From an uncultured Bacteroidales bacterium (GTDB lineage: Bacteria; Bacteroidota; Bacteroidia; Bacteroidales; UBA932): a stretch of 29,560 nucleotides of DNA. The stretch lies in assembly GCA_945983015.1 (NCBI GenBank), contig CAMFSN010000006.1, forward strand, positions 1 through 29,560, read 5' to 3'. The translations under genes and the position numbers were made by a program. Every line of letters starts with the position of its first letter. Within the stretch, counting starts at the first letter, position 1. The notes under the pieces were generated by a model. It worked only from the letters and a program-made list of their open reading frames with translations, was not told the origin of the DNA and ran no database searches. Shown piece by piece: positions 16,138 through 24,124 of the stretch.

Positions 16138-17553
16138 TTAAATGATTCTGTGTCTTTGATGACCCTCTACATATATGGCGCTAAAAGGCCTGGACGGGCA
16201 GAGGAACTCGCAGGCTCCACAGCCTATGCAACGCTCTGTATTCACTACCGGAATTCTCGGCGAATCCGCAACCGCAGGGTCTGACTTTACCATCTGTATA
16301 GCCCCGACGGGACAGTGTCTGGCACAATTCCCGCACTTTACCCCGTCTCTAAGAGGCAGGCAATTCTCCCTGATCCACACCGCGTGCCCTATCTGTATGG
16401 AGGATTTCTCCTCCTTGGATATCTTTTGAATGGCCCCGCTTGGACATACTTCGGAGCAGACAGTACATTCTGGCCTGCAGTAGCCCTTCTCGTAGGAAGA
16501 CTCCGGCTGCATCAGGTTCTCAAGTCTGGTGGAAGGTCTCAGCACGTCGTTCGGACAGGCTGACACACAGAGTTGACAGGCCGTACAGTGGTCTGAGAGA
16601 TGCTTCAGCCCCTGCGCACCCGCTGGCACTATAGGGCAGTCCCGCTGAGGGATCTTCTTATCCTCTATCACTGCGAAGCCCCCATCCACCTTCCTCTGCT
16701 GGGCTTTTAATGTGCTGGATGCCAATGCCAATGTTCCTGCGGTCAAGAAGGCTCTGCGGGCTTTGTCTGCTTCTGCCGTCCCAGCCTTTTTCTTTTTCAA
16801 GGAATAGGAGATGGCTCCGTGCTTACAGCTGTCCAGACAATTCATACAGGCTACGCAGCGGCTGTAATCCACTTTGTGCTCCTTATAGTCTATGCAGGAG
16901 GATTTGCACTTGCGGGAGCAAAGCCCGCAGGCAGTGCACTTGCTTTCATCTATACGTATCTTCAGTAAGGAAAATCTGGAAAGAAAGCCCAGAACCGTAC
17001 CTACAGGACAAATGCTGTTACAATAGTCTCTGCCTCCTTTCCAGGCGAAAAGGAAGATTACAAGAAAGCTAAGAACTCCCACCGTCACCGTGAGGAGACT
17101 CTTTGCGTGGACGCTGCTTATGATTCTCCCAAAGGCACTGTAAGGCGCTATAAGCGAGGCCAAAGGCATGGCCCCTGCCACAATGGCAATTATGAAAAGC
17201 AGCAGCACAGGGTATCGGATCCATTTTTTCTCCGCTTTATGGCTAAAGCGGAATTTCTTGCCTTTTCTCATACCGCTCAGGTGAGAGATTCCATCCTGCA
17301 GCACTCCCATAGGGCAGATAACGGAGCAATACACCCTTCCGAAAATTAGGCTCAGAAGTGCCAGCAGTCCAACTATCAGAAAGTTCAGGGAGAGCAGGGC
17401 CGGAAGGAACTGAATCTTCGCCATCCACCCCAAATACTTATGAAGAATGCCTGTAGTATCGAGGAAAAGCAGGACGATTCCCAAGAAGAAGAGCAGGGCT
17501 AGCGTTCTTCTTATCCAAACCAGAGGATGTGTGCGTTGTGTTGTACTTTTCAT
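16138..17553 (-). CDS. NapH-NapG-like fused polyferredoxin
   Basis: 471 residues from the ATG at 17553. An ATG at 17604 would add 17 residues, but a promoter-like box lies between the two. The first half is NapH-like: four or five membrane segments (about 13-31, 50-72, 113-134, 152-170), CxxxCP motifs C76/C80 and C178/C182, then clusters C206-C209-C212-C216 and C233-C236-C239-C243. At 265-283 comes an internal KARRAFLTAGTLALASS stretch resembling a Tat signal. The rest, about 290-471, is NapG-like, with further Cys groups at 323/326/329/333, 359/363/366/370, 398/407/410/414 and 442/445/448/452. NapH takes electrons from quinol and NapG is the exported ferredoxin partner, so a fusion would be a complete quinol-to-periplasm wire. 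The Tat-exported AKR lies 6 bases downstream and is the obvious candidate partner. No nitrate reductase gene is nearby. Confidence 0.85.
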   Translation of the reverse strand: MKSTTQRTHPLVWIRRTLALLFFLGIVLLFLDTTGILHKYLGWMAKIQFLPALLSLNFLIVGLLALLSLIFGRVYCSVICPMGVLQDGISHLSGMRKGKKFRFSHKAEKKWIRYPVLLLFIIAIVAGAMPLASLIAPYSAFGRIISSVHAKSLLTVTVGVLSFLVIFLFAWKGGRDYCNSICPVGTVLGFLSRFSLLKIRIDESKCTACGLCSRKCKSSCIDYKEHKVDYSRCVACMNCLDSCKHGAISYSLKKKKAGTAEADKARRAFLTAGTLALASSTLKAQQRKVDGGFAVIEDKKIPQRDCPIVPAGAQGLKHLSDHCTACQLCVSACPNDVLRPSTRLENLMQPESSYEKGYCRPECTVCSEVCPSGAIQKISKEEKSSIQIGHAVWIRENCLPLRDGVKCGNCARHCPVGAIQMVKSDPAVADSPRIPVVNTERCIGCGACEFLCPSRPFSAIYVEGHQRHRII

Positions 17554-17559
17554 AGGAAA

Positions 17560-17592
17560 CAAATATCGCAAAATACTTTGAAATAACTCAAA
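17560..17592 (-). promoter_or_regulatory. Possible promoter of the polyferredoxin/AKR operon
   Basis: On the minus strand GATATTTG (17567-17560; seven of eight matches to TAnnTTTG) has a TTTG (17592-17589) 21 bases upstream. It would leave almost no 5' leader before the ATG at 17553. Confidence 0.4.
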
Positions 17593-17598
17593 ATGAGT
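17586..17598. promoter_or_regulatory. Palindrome overlapping the -33 region
   Basis: ACTCA-AAA-TGAGT, a perfect 5-base inverted repeat with a 3-base centre, overlaps the putative -33 element between the WYL regulator gene and the polyferredoxin gene. It is a candidate operator, possibly for the WYL regulator encoded directly upstream. Confidence 0.35.
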
Positions 17599-17629
17599 AT
17601 TCAATTTTTCCGGAAAATCGGCTATGAGA

Positions 17630-18553
17630 TTAGGAGGCAGGAGGAAAACAATCCTGCAGAAGAGTAGATTTCAGAAGGTACTTACGGACATAGTCCATAA
17701 ACTCAGGGGAGTCCACGATGCTGATTTCCTGCATAAGGCCTGCATAGAACCTGCAGGGGCCGGCGTAGTTATAGACCTGAGTGTCCAGAAGCCATAAGTC
17801 CGCTTCTTTCTTCAGATCCTTCTCTGCCAATGGATACTCCTCTATGAGCAGGTTTTTCGCGTAGTGCGACATCCTCAGCCTGACTCTGTGGGGAGTATTC
17901 CCGCTTAAATGAAAGATATCCACTCCGTCCTTATGGTGGAAGGTTTCTTCGCTCCAGCCTTCCTCCAGCGCCTGTACTTCTCCTATCCTGTTCACCTTGA
18001 AGGTCTTGTTCTTATGGTCCTCCAGGTCGTAGGCCCAGACTTCTATGTAGTCCGTGGAGAAGGCAAAGGGTTCCACATATCTGTCTCTGATACTGTGGGT
18101 GTTACCGGATTCATAGTTCTTCAGGATGACTTTGCGCTTGTTGGCTATAGCCTTGCCCAGTGCTTCCACGTGGGCGGCGTTGCTTCTTTTATCCACATAG
18201 TCGGCTATGGAAGTGCAGCCGTAGATGGCTGAGAGCTTGCTTTTCAGGTTAGATTTCAGGCTGTTGCTGGGAGTGAGCTGGTCGATGAGAGAATTCACCA
18301 GGTAGGCTTCTTCTTCGGAGAAGTAGATCAGTCTTTCCAGATCCACCCCTTGAACAGGCATCAGTCCCAGTTTATAAACGCTGCCGTAGAGTTTGTTTAC
18401 AACAAAACCCGCTGCCTTGAAACTGTCCAGGTAGCGGTAAACGGTTTTAAAAGAAAGGCCCATCTTCCGGGCCAATTCATCTACAGTGTAGTCAACATTA
18501 CTGGAGAGGAGCTTCATCAGTCGAAGCATCCTCTCCAATTTTGGTTGATCCAT
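17630..18553 (-). CDS. WYL-domain transcriptional regulator
   Basis: 307 residues. The N-terminus is a winged helix-turn-helix (about 5-60: YTVDELARKMGLSFKTVYRYLDSFKAAGF). The centre (about 136-200: GKAIANKRKVILKNYESG...YVEPFAFSTDYIEVWAYDLEDHKNKTFKVNRI) is the WYL ligand-sensing domain, with the signature drifted to EVWAYD. A WCX-like tail follows. The start codon shares its A with the rubrerythrin stop (TAATG), so the two genes are translationally coupled. The polyferredoxin operon starts 76 bases downstream behind a possible operator. Regulators of this type respond to nucleic-acid or small ligands; here a redox or oxidative-stress target set is inferred from neighbours. Confidence 0.9.
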   Translation of the reverse strand: MDQPKLERMLRLMKLLSSNVDYTVDELARKMGLSFKTVYRYLDSFKAAGFVVNKLYGSVYKLGLMPVQGVDLERLIYFSEEEAYLVNSLIDQLTPSNSLKSNLKSKLSAIYGCTSIADYVDKRSNAAHVEALGKAIANKRKVILKNYESGNTHSIRDRYVEPFAFSTDYIEVWAYDLEDHKNKTFKVNRIGEVQALEEGWSEETFHHKDGVDIFHLSGNTPHRVRLRMSHYAKNLLIEEYPLAEKDLKKEADLWLLDTQVYNYAGPCRFYAGLMQEISIVDSPEFMDYVRKYLLKSTLLQDCFPPAS

Positions 18554-19092
18554 TAATAGTTCTCTTTGTGAATTTCGAAGTAAGCCTTAGGGTGCTGGCA
18601 TACAGGGCAGATCTCAGGGGCTTTGGTTCCCACTACGATGTGACCGCAGTTACGGCACTCCCATACTTTAACCTCGCTCTTCTCGAATACCTGAGCTGTC
18701 TCGACGTTCTTAAGAAGGGCACGATAACGCTCCTCGTGTCTCTTCTCGATGGCGGCTACGGCGCGGAATTTGGCTGCGAGATCGTGGAAGCCTTCCTCGT
18801 CGGCGGTCTTAGCGAAACCGTTATACATGTCGGTCCATTCGTAGTTTTCACCTTCAGCTGCAGCTGCCAGGTTCTGTGCAGTATCTCCTATGCCCTGAAG
18901 CTCCTTGAACCAGAGTTTTGCGTGCTCCTGTTCGTTCTGAGCTGTCTCGAGGAAGAGGGCAGCTATCTGCTCGAAGCCTTCCTTCTTAGCTTTTGATGCG
19001 AAATAAGTGTACTTGTTTCTAGCCTGCGATTCTCCCGCAAAAGCTGTTTCCAGATTTTTTTCGGTCTGGGTTCCTGAATACTTAGTGTCCAT
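18553..19092 (-). CDS. rbr: Rubrerythrin
   Basis: 179 residues from the ATG at 19092. A more upstream in-frame ATG at 19128 is unlikely because a -7 box lies at 19116-19123. It is a cytoplasmic non-haem di-iron peroxidase that reduces hydrogen peroxide in anaerobes. The ferritin-like domain shows the ligand motifs E21 (AGESQARNKY), E54/H57 (NEQEHAK) and E116/H119 (IEKRHEER). The C-terminal rubredoxin domain has C146-C149 and C162-C165 (CRNCGH, CPVCQHP). The length is close to the family norm of about 190. It is followed by the WYL regulator with a one-base overlap, suggesting joint control of oxidative-stress genes. Confidence 0.95.
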   Translation of the reverse strand: MDTKYSGTQTEKNLETAFAGESQARNKYTYFASKAKKEGFEQIAALFLETAQNEQEHAKLWFKELQGIGDTAQNLAAAAEGENYEWTDMYNGFAKTADEEGFHDLAAKFRAVAAIEKRHEERYRALLKNVETAQVFEKSEVKVWECRNCGHIVVGTKAPEICPVCQHPKAYFEIHKENY

Positions 19093-19115
19093 TAGTCTAA
19101 TGTTTAAATAACATA

Positions 19116-19123
19116 CAAAACTA
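19116..19123 (-). promoter_or_regulatory. Rubrerythrin -7 promoter box
   Basis: On the minus strand TAGTTTTG matches TAnnTTTG exactly and would give a leader of about 17 bases to the ATG at 19092. No clear -33 TTG is seen. Confidence 0.55.
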
Positions 19124-19172
19124 TACAACTTTTAAGATTTTTCCTATAGCTACGGGCTAAAAAAAAGTTCGA

Positions 19173-19712
19173 TCATTTCTTCTTCATATAGTCCTTTAAG
19201 GATACTCTAAGGGAGCGCAACGCTTGCTGAATACGGTAATCGATGGTCTTCGGGGAGACGTTTTTGATATCCGCTATCTCCTTGTAACTCTTATTATAGA
19301 AGCGATGTAGTTCAAACGCTTCCCTGTACTCTCTCGGCATCGTGCCGAGGGTCTTTTCCATTTTCTCCGTGAGCTCTAAAATTGAGATCTCGTCGATGGA
19401 GTAGGATTCGAATAGGGAGTTGATTAATTCCGAGTGTACCCTCTGTTTTACAATTCCGTGATTTAACAGGCTGAGTGCCTTGTTTCGAACCGAGGTGAAC
19501 AGGTAATTCTGTAAGTTGTTTATCCTTATGTCGGCTCTGTGCTCCCAGAGATATAGCATAACGTCCTGAACGATGTTCTCAGAGTCTTCCTTTGAGAGAT
19601 AGCGCATCGAGTACGCAAGCAGAGAGGGATAGTATAGTTTGAATAGAGCATCGAACGCCGCTCTATTACCATTTACTAGCTCTTTTAAAAGAATATCTGA
19701 AGAATTGGCCAT
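19173..19712 (-). CDS. ECF sigma factor of the SusC/FecR signalling system
   Basis: 179 residues from the ATG at 19712; an in-frame ATG at 19739 lies upstream of a -7 box and is rejected. Region 2 is about 15-80 (NRAAFDALFKLYYPSLLAYSMRYLSKEDSENIVQDVMLYLWEH) and region 4 about 120-170 (MPREYREAFELHRFYNKSYKEIADIKNVSPKTIDYRIQQALRSLR). It is the Bacteroidota type paired with FecR and STN-bearing SusC proteins. Unusually it is transcribed divergently from FecR, with 111 bases between the start codons, rather than ahead of it in the same operon. Downstream on its own strand lies the rubrerythrin gene, 80 bases away with its own promoter box. Confidence 0.93.
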   Translation of the reverse strand: MANSSDILLKELVNGNRAAFDALFKLYYPSLLAYSMRYLSKEDSENIVQDVMLYLWEHRADIRINNLQNYLFTSVRNKALSLLNHGIVKQRVHSELINSLFESYSIDEISILELTEKMEKTLGTMPREYREAFELHRFYNKSYKEIADIKNVSPKTIDYRIQQALRSLRVSLKDYMKKK

Positions 19713-19727
19713 CGTTTTTTTTCGTGG

Positions 19728-19735
19728 CAAACATA
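19728..19735 (-). promoter_or_regulatory. -7 promoter box of the ECF sigma gene
   Basis: On the minus strand TATGTTTG matches TAnnTTTG, about 10-15 bases before the ATG at 19712. This suggests housekeeping rather than autogenous expression. Confidence 0.55.
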
Positions 19736-19823
19736 GCAAATGAAGAACTCAAATAAAAGGCATAAAAATTTTTTTAGGACATTTTATCTCTGCTTAGTCA
19801 TATTAGTATTATAAGCTAATTTT

Positions 19824-20834
19824 ATGGAATCAGAGATTTTTAATTCACTCTTATTATATTTTGAAGGCAGTCTTTCAGATGCGGATTCAGAGAAGATTTC
19901 CCGCTGGATAGAGGAGGACGAAAGCCATAAGGAACTTGCCAGAGAGGCCTATATTTATTGGACAGCCGAGCAGGCGATGAAGTCGTCGCGGGATGGCTCA
20001 ACTGAATTGGCCCTTTCCAAAGTGTATAAACGTAGCAGAGCGGCCAGAAGAAGGCGCTATTCCGGAATATACCAAAGAATCGCAGCAGTTCTGCTGATTC
20101 CATTGCTGATAGCGTCCGTCCTTATCGCCAGACACAGTGTCAAGTCCGAGCCGGTTCAGATGATAGAAGTCCGGACGACTGCCGGAATGACCTCTACAGT
20201 GCTGTTGCCTGACAGCTCCACGGTTTGGCTCAACTCTGGATCAGTTCTCAGATATCCCTCTAGATTCTCTCAAAGCAGAGATGTGGAATTGCTGGGCGAA
20301 GGCTATTTTAAGGTTAAGAAAGATCCTTCCCGCCGTTTTCACGTAAAGACTTCCGCTATGACCATAGAGGTGGTGGGTACGGAGTTTAATGTGGATGCTT
20401 ATGAGAGTGACGGCCGTTCTATACGCACCACTCTCGTAAACGGAGCTATCAATATGCATTATGCAAAGGATAATGACAAGGCTGAAGCGATGAAGATTTA
20501 CCCTGGTCAATGTGTGTCCTTGGATCCTATAGACAAAAAGATATCCGTTAAAAAGCTGGATCCAAATACGGTTACAGCCTGGCGCTTTGGTAAGATAATT
20601 ATGAACAGAACCCCTGTCGAGGATGCCCTGCGCCAGATAGAGAACAGATATAACGTTCGTTTTGTCATCAAGGATCCTAAGATTTTCGAACAGAAATTTA
20701 CGGGGCAACTCTCTGATCAGAGGCTCGATGTGATGCTGGATTTTTTTAGCCGGACTTCAAGTCTTAAGTTCAAAAAGATAAGTAATGTAAATGAGAACAT
20801 TACGGGACCTGAGATTATCGAAGTTTACATCTAG
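19824..20834 (+). CDS. FecR-family anti-sigma/sensor protein
   Basis: 336 residues. The cytoplasmic N-terminal part (1-80) ends in a very basic patch (RSRAARRRR, 71-78). One membrane segment spans about 84-102. The periplasmic FecR domain is about 112-215 (EVRTTAGMTSTVLLPDSSTVWLNSGSVLRYPSRF, then VELLGEGYFKV and VVGTEFNV), and a DUF4974 domain closes the protein (about 255-335; GKIIMNRTPVEDALRQIENRYNVRF). It holds the cognate ECF sigma inactive and relays the signal from the STN domain of the SusC-like receptor. The signalling SusC starts 43 bases downstream; the sigma gene is divergent. Confidence 0.94.
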   Translation: MESEIFNSLLLYFEGSLSDADSEKISRWIEEDESHKELAREAYIYWTAEQAMKSSRDGSTELALSKVYKRSRAARRRRYSGIYQRIAAVLLIPLLIASVLIARHSVKSEPVQMIEVRTTAGMTSTVLLPDSSTVWLNSGSVLRYPSRFSQSRDVELLGEGYFKVKKDPSRRFHVKTSAMTIEVVGTEFNVDAYESDGRSIRTTLVNGAINMHYAKDNDKAEAMKIYPGQCVSLDPIDKKISVKKLDPNTVTAWRFGKIIMNRTPVEDALRQIENRYNVRFVIKDPKIFEQKFTGQLSDQRLDVMLDFFSRTSSLKFKKISNVNENITGPEIIEVYI

Positions 20835-20877
20835 CCAATTCCTGACTGACCATATAATAACAATTACTATTACTAAT

Positions 20878-23800
20878 ATGAAGAAAAAACTTGTCGCCTT
20901 GCTCTGCATAATATTTATTATGCACTGCAATTCAGTCTTCGCTCAAATAGATGCTAAGATTACGGTGAACTCACAATCCAAGCCAATTTCTCTCGTCCTT
21001 AAGGAAATAGAGAGTCAATGCGGCTTGACATTCTTCTACAGTGAAGAAGTGATGGACCCTTCGATTCCGGTATCTGTTTTGGCAAATGAAGAGCCACTTC
21101 TGAGTGTACTCGAAAAAATATTCGAGCCATTGGACCTGACTTATTCCATAGAAGACAAAACTATTCTATTATCTAAGTCAGACAAAAAGCTTTCTGTCGA
21201 AGAGGCCCCTTCCAGCACTCCTGCTTTTGTCGGTAGGGTGCTCGATTCCGCTGGGGAAGCTATATCTGGGGCTGCCATTATGTCTCTGGAAGGTGGCAAT
21301 TATGCCATAGTCGATTTGGACGGCCACTTCTCCGTCTCTGCCAAGGAGGGGGAGAAATTCAAACTGAGCTGTATGGGATTCACGGATCTTATAGTAAGCG
21401 CGAAATTGGGAGATGACACTTTAAAATTCGTGCTGCAGGAAGATTTTCAGATGTTGGATGAATTGGTCTTCGTAGGTTATGGATCACAAAGAAAGAGTGA
21501 TATCACCGGTGCGATTACCTCGGTAAAGGCAGAGGAACTTAACAAGATGCCTACCGTCAGCGTAGGGGAAATGTTAAGGGGTACGGCCGCAGGTGTCCAG
21601 GTAAAAATGAACAGTGCCGAACCTGGAGGCAGTTCTTCGGTTCTGATTCGAGGACGCCGTTCCCTTTCAGCAGACAACTCTCCGCTATACATAGTCGATG
21701 GAGTGCCGATGAGCGGAATCGATGATATCAATGCCTTTGACATCGAGTCTATGGAGATTCTTAAGGATGCTTCCTCACAGTCTATTTATGGGGCCAGAGC
21801 AGCAAACGGAGTCATTCTGATTACGACCAAGCGTGGTGTTGAGGGAAAAGTTAAAGTATCTTATGACGGATATGTGTCCGTTCAGGATATTTATCGAAAT
21901 TGTGAGTTCTATAATGGCGAAGAATGGGCTGCATATCGCAAGGAGGCTTATATTCAGGCCTTTGGAACCTATGATGAGGTGAGTTGTTTTCCTGGGATAA
22001 TGGGAGAGGTGCTCCAGAGTGGGGAATTCGTCAACTGGGAAGAGCTGATGATTCACAAGGCTTTGCAGCAAAAGCACGACATCCTGGTTCAGAGCGGAAA
22101 TAAGAATACCAAGTTCGTGATAGGGCTTGGCCTATATCAGCAGGACGGAATGGTTATCAATTCCGGTTTCGACAAGCTCTCGGGACGCATCAATATAGAC
22201 CATAAGATCACTAATAATCTGAGCATAGGAGCAAATCTCAATTATGTTCAGTCCTGGAAACAGACGGCGGATGGTACTTTTAACACTTTCATCTCTATGC
22301 CGCCTCTGGCAAAGGTGTACGAAGATGACGGAATTACTTTAAGAAAAGACGTCACCGAGGCGGGAGAGTCCCACTATAATCCGCTATGGAACATTAATAA
22401 CTCCGAATACAGAACCAATGTCACCAGACAACTTTATAATGTATTTCTCGACTGGAAGATCTTCGAAGGCCTGACATACAAGCTGAATACCAGTATGGTC
22501 AGCAGATCAGTAGAAAGTGATACATATCTGGGACGAAACCATACTTCCTGCCTGTCTGCCGGCTATCTGGGCAAGGCTACTGTGAGCAGGAGTACAAACA
22601 ATGATTACCTGCTTGAGAATATTCTGAATTATCAGAAAGACTTGAATTCTGTCCATCATTTCGGAGCCACGCTTATGCAGAGTCTTAATGTCATCGACTA
22701 TAAGTCTATGAGTATCAATGGAACTGACTTTGCCAATGACGACAAGTCCTATAAGGCGATAGGCTCTGCGCTGAACTACGGCGTGCCTTCGTATGTACTC
22801 TCTAACAGAAAGATGCTTTCATTTCTAGCCCGTGCCAGGTATAACTATGACGACAGATACCTCTTTACCGCGGCTGTCAGGGTCGATGGCTCTTCAGTTT
22901 TCGGGAAGAATCACAAGTTCGGATATTTCCCTTCAGCCTCTTTTGCCTGGAGAATCAACAAAGAGAATTTTATGAAAAACCTGGATTGGATTTCAAATCT
23001 TAAACTGCGTTTGAGCTGGGGACAGGTAGGTAACCAAGGAGTGTCTCCTTATACGACTCTGGGTCTTACGGAAAAGTATCTCACGGAGTTTGATAAGACG
23101 GCGATTGGATATCTGCCTGACACCTCTTTGTCTAACCCTGAGCTGAAATGGGAAACCTCGACCTCGGCGAACATAGGTCTGGACTTCGGCTTGTTCAATG
23201 GGCGAATAAGCGGTTCTGTGGAACTCTATCAGACAGACACCGACGATCTGCTGGTCTATAAGTCATTAAGCAATTCTACAGGCTATGTCAATCAGCTGGT
23301 TAACCTGGGAGCGGTTCAGAACAAAGGCGTGGAGCTTACGCTCAATACCGTTCCTGTTACAATCAATGACTTTGAGTGGATGCTTAATTTCACTTATTCC
23401 AAAAACGTAAACAGGATTCTCAGAATAGATGGTAGGATGGATGAAAATGGAAATCCATTAAACGACGTGAATAACAAGTGGTTCATCGGTCAGCCGATGA
23501 ATGTGTACTACGATTATGCATTCGATGGAATCTGGCAGATTGGAGATGAGATATCCACTTCATTTATGCCGGATGCCAATCCTGGAGACATAAGAGTAAA
23601 GGATGCCAACTTAGATAACAGCATCGATGCGGATGACAGGGTGATTTTTAAGAGGGATCCAGATTGGATAGGCTCTATCGTATCCTCTTTCGAATACAAA
23701 GATTTGGACTTGTCCCTGGAATTTTATGCTTCCATAGGGGGATATATCTACAACGAGTATCTGACTTCTTTTAGCACAGGTGGAGATATGACCGGTAAAA

Positions 23801-24120
23801 GAAACGGTATCAGAAGGAACTATTGGACGGTAAACAATCCTTCCAATGAGGCTCCTGCTCCAAATATGACACAAGCTCCTGCCTATATCAATTCCCTGGG
23901 TTATCAGGATGCGAGCTACATTAGGTTAAGAAATGTCCAGATTGGATATACCTTGCCTAAGAAACTGATAAAGCCATTGTCTCTCTCGAGATTGCGTATC
24001 TATGCCACACTTACCAATGTTTGGACTAAAACTGAAGTTCTCGGATATGGACCGGAAGGAAACACAGGTGCTTATCCTGAGCCAAGAACTGCACTGCTAG
24101 GTGTAAATGTAACATTCTAA
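20878..24120 (+). CDS. SusC-like TonB-dependent transporter with STN signalling domain
   Basis: 1080 residues from the ATG at 20878, which begins a good signal peptide (KKKLVALLCIIFIMHCNSVFAQ); a longer frame from 20791 overlaps FecR and is rejected. Domains: STN (about 26-98), carboxypeptidase-regulatory-like (about 117-187), a TonB-box-like ELVFVGYGSQRKSDITGAI, then a plug (205-318) with the SusC signature (LRGTAAGVQV, SVLIRGRRSL, PLYIVDGVPM, ILKDASSQSIYGARAANGVILITTKRG), and a beta-barrel to the C-terminal Phe. It imports oligosaccharide-like ligands with its SusD partner, encoded 4 bases downstream. The STN domain makes it a transducer signalling to FecR. Confidence 0.96.
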   Translation: MKKKLVALLCIIFIMHCNSVFAQIDAKITVNSQSKPISLVLKEIESQCGLTFFYSEEVMDPSIPVSVLANEEPLLSVLEKIFEPLDLTYSIEDKTILLSKSDKKLSVEEAPSSTPAFVGRVLDSAGEAISGAAIMSLEGGNYAIVDLDGHFSVSAKEGEKFKLSCMGFTDLIVSAKLGDDTLKFVLQEDFQMLDELVFVGYGSQRKSDITGAITSVKAEELNKMPTVSVGEMLRGTAAGVQVKMNSAEPGGSSSVLIRGRRSLSADNSPLYIVDGVPMSGIDDINAFDIESMEILKDASSQSIYGARAANGVILITTKRGVEGKVKVSYDGYVSVQDIYRNCEFYNGEEWAAYRKEAYIQAFGTYDEVSCFPGIMGEVLQSGEFVNWEELMIHKALQQKHDILVQSGNKNTKFVIGLGLYQQDGMVINSGFDKLSGRINIDHKITNNLSIGANLNYVQSWKQTADGTFNTFISMPPLAKVYEDDGITLRKDVTEAGESHYNPLWNINNSEYRTNVTRQLYNVFLDWKIFEGLTYKLNTSMVSRSVESDTYLGRNHTSCLSAGYLGKATVSRSTNNDYLLENILNYQKDLNSVHHFGATLMQSLNVIDYKSMSINGTDFANDDKSYKAIGSALNYGVPSYVLSNRKMLSFLARARYNYDDRYLFTAAVRVDGSSVFGKNHKFGYFPSASFAWRINKENFMKNLDWISNLKLRLSWGQVGNQGVSPYTTLGLTEKYLTEFDKTAIGYLPDTSLSNPELKWETSTSANIGLDFGLFNGRISGSVELYQTDTDDLLVYKSLSNSTGYVNQLVNLGAVQNKGVELTLNTVPVTINDFEWMLNFTYSKNVNRILRIDGRMDENGNPLNDVNNKWFIGQPMNVYYDYAFDGIWQIGDEISTSFMPDANPGDIRVKDANLDNSIDADDRVIFKRDPDWIGSIVSSFEYKDLDLSLEFYASIGGYIYNEYLTSFSTGGDMTGKRNGIRRNYWTVNNPSNEAPAPNMTQAPAYINSLGYQDASYIRLRNVQIGYTLPKKLIKPLSLSRLRIYATLTNVWTKTEVLGYGPEGNTGAYPEPRTALLGVNVTF

Positions 24121-24124
24121 AACT

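Noticed and set aside
17606..17617. TTTTCCGGAAAA palindrome as a terminator of the WYL gene
   Set aside because: It has no loop and no T-tract, so it cannot form a standard intrinsic terminator.
20791..20877. N-terminal extension of the SusC-like protein
   Set aside because: It overlaps FecR and puts 29 non-signal residues before a perfect signal peptide starting at 20878.
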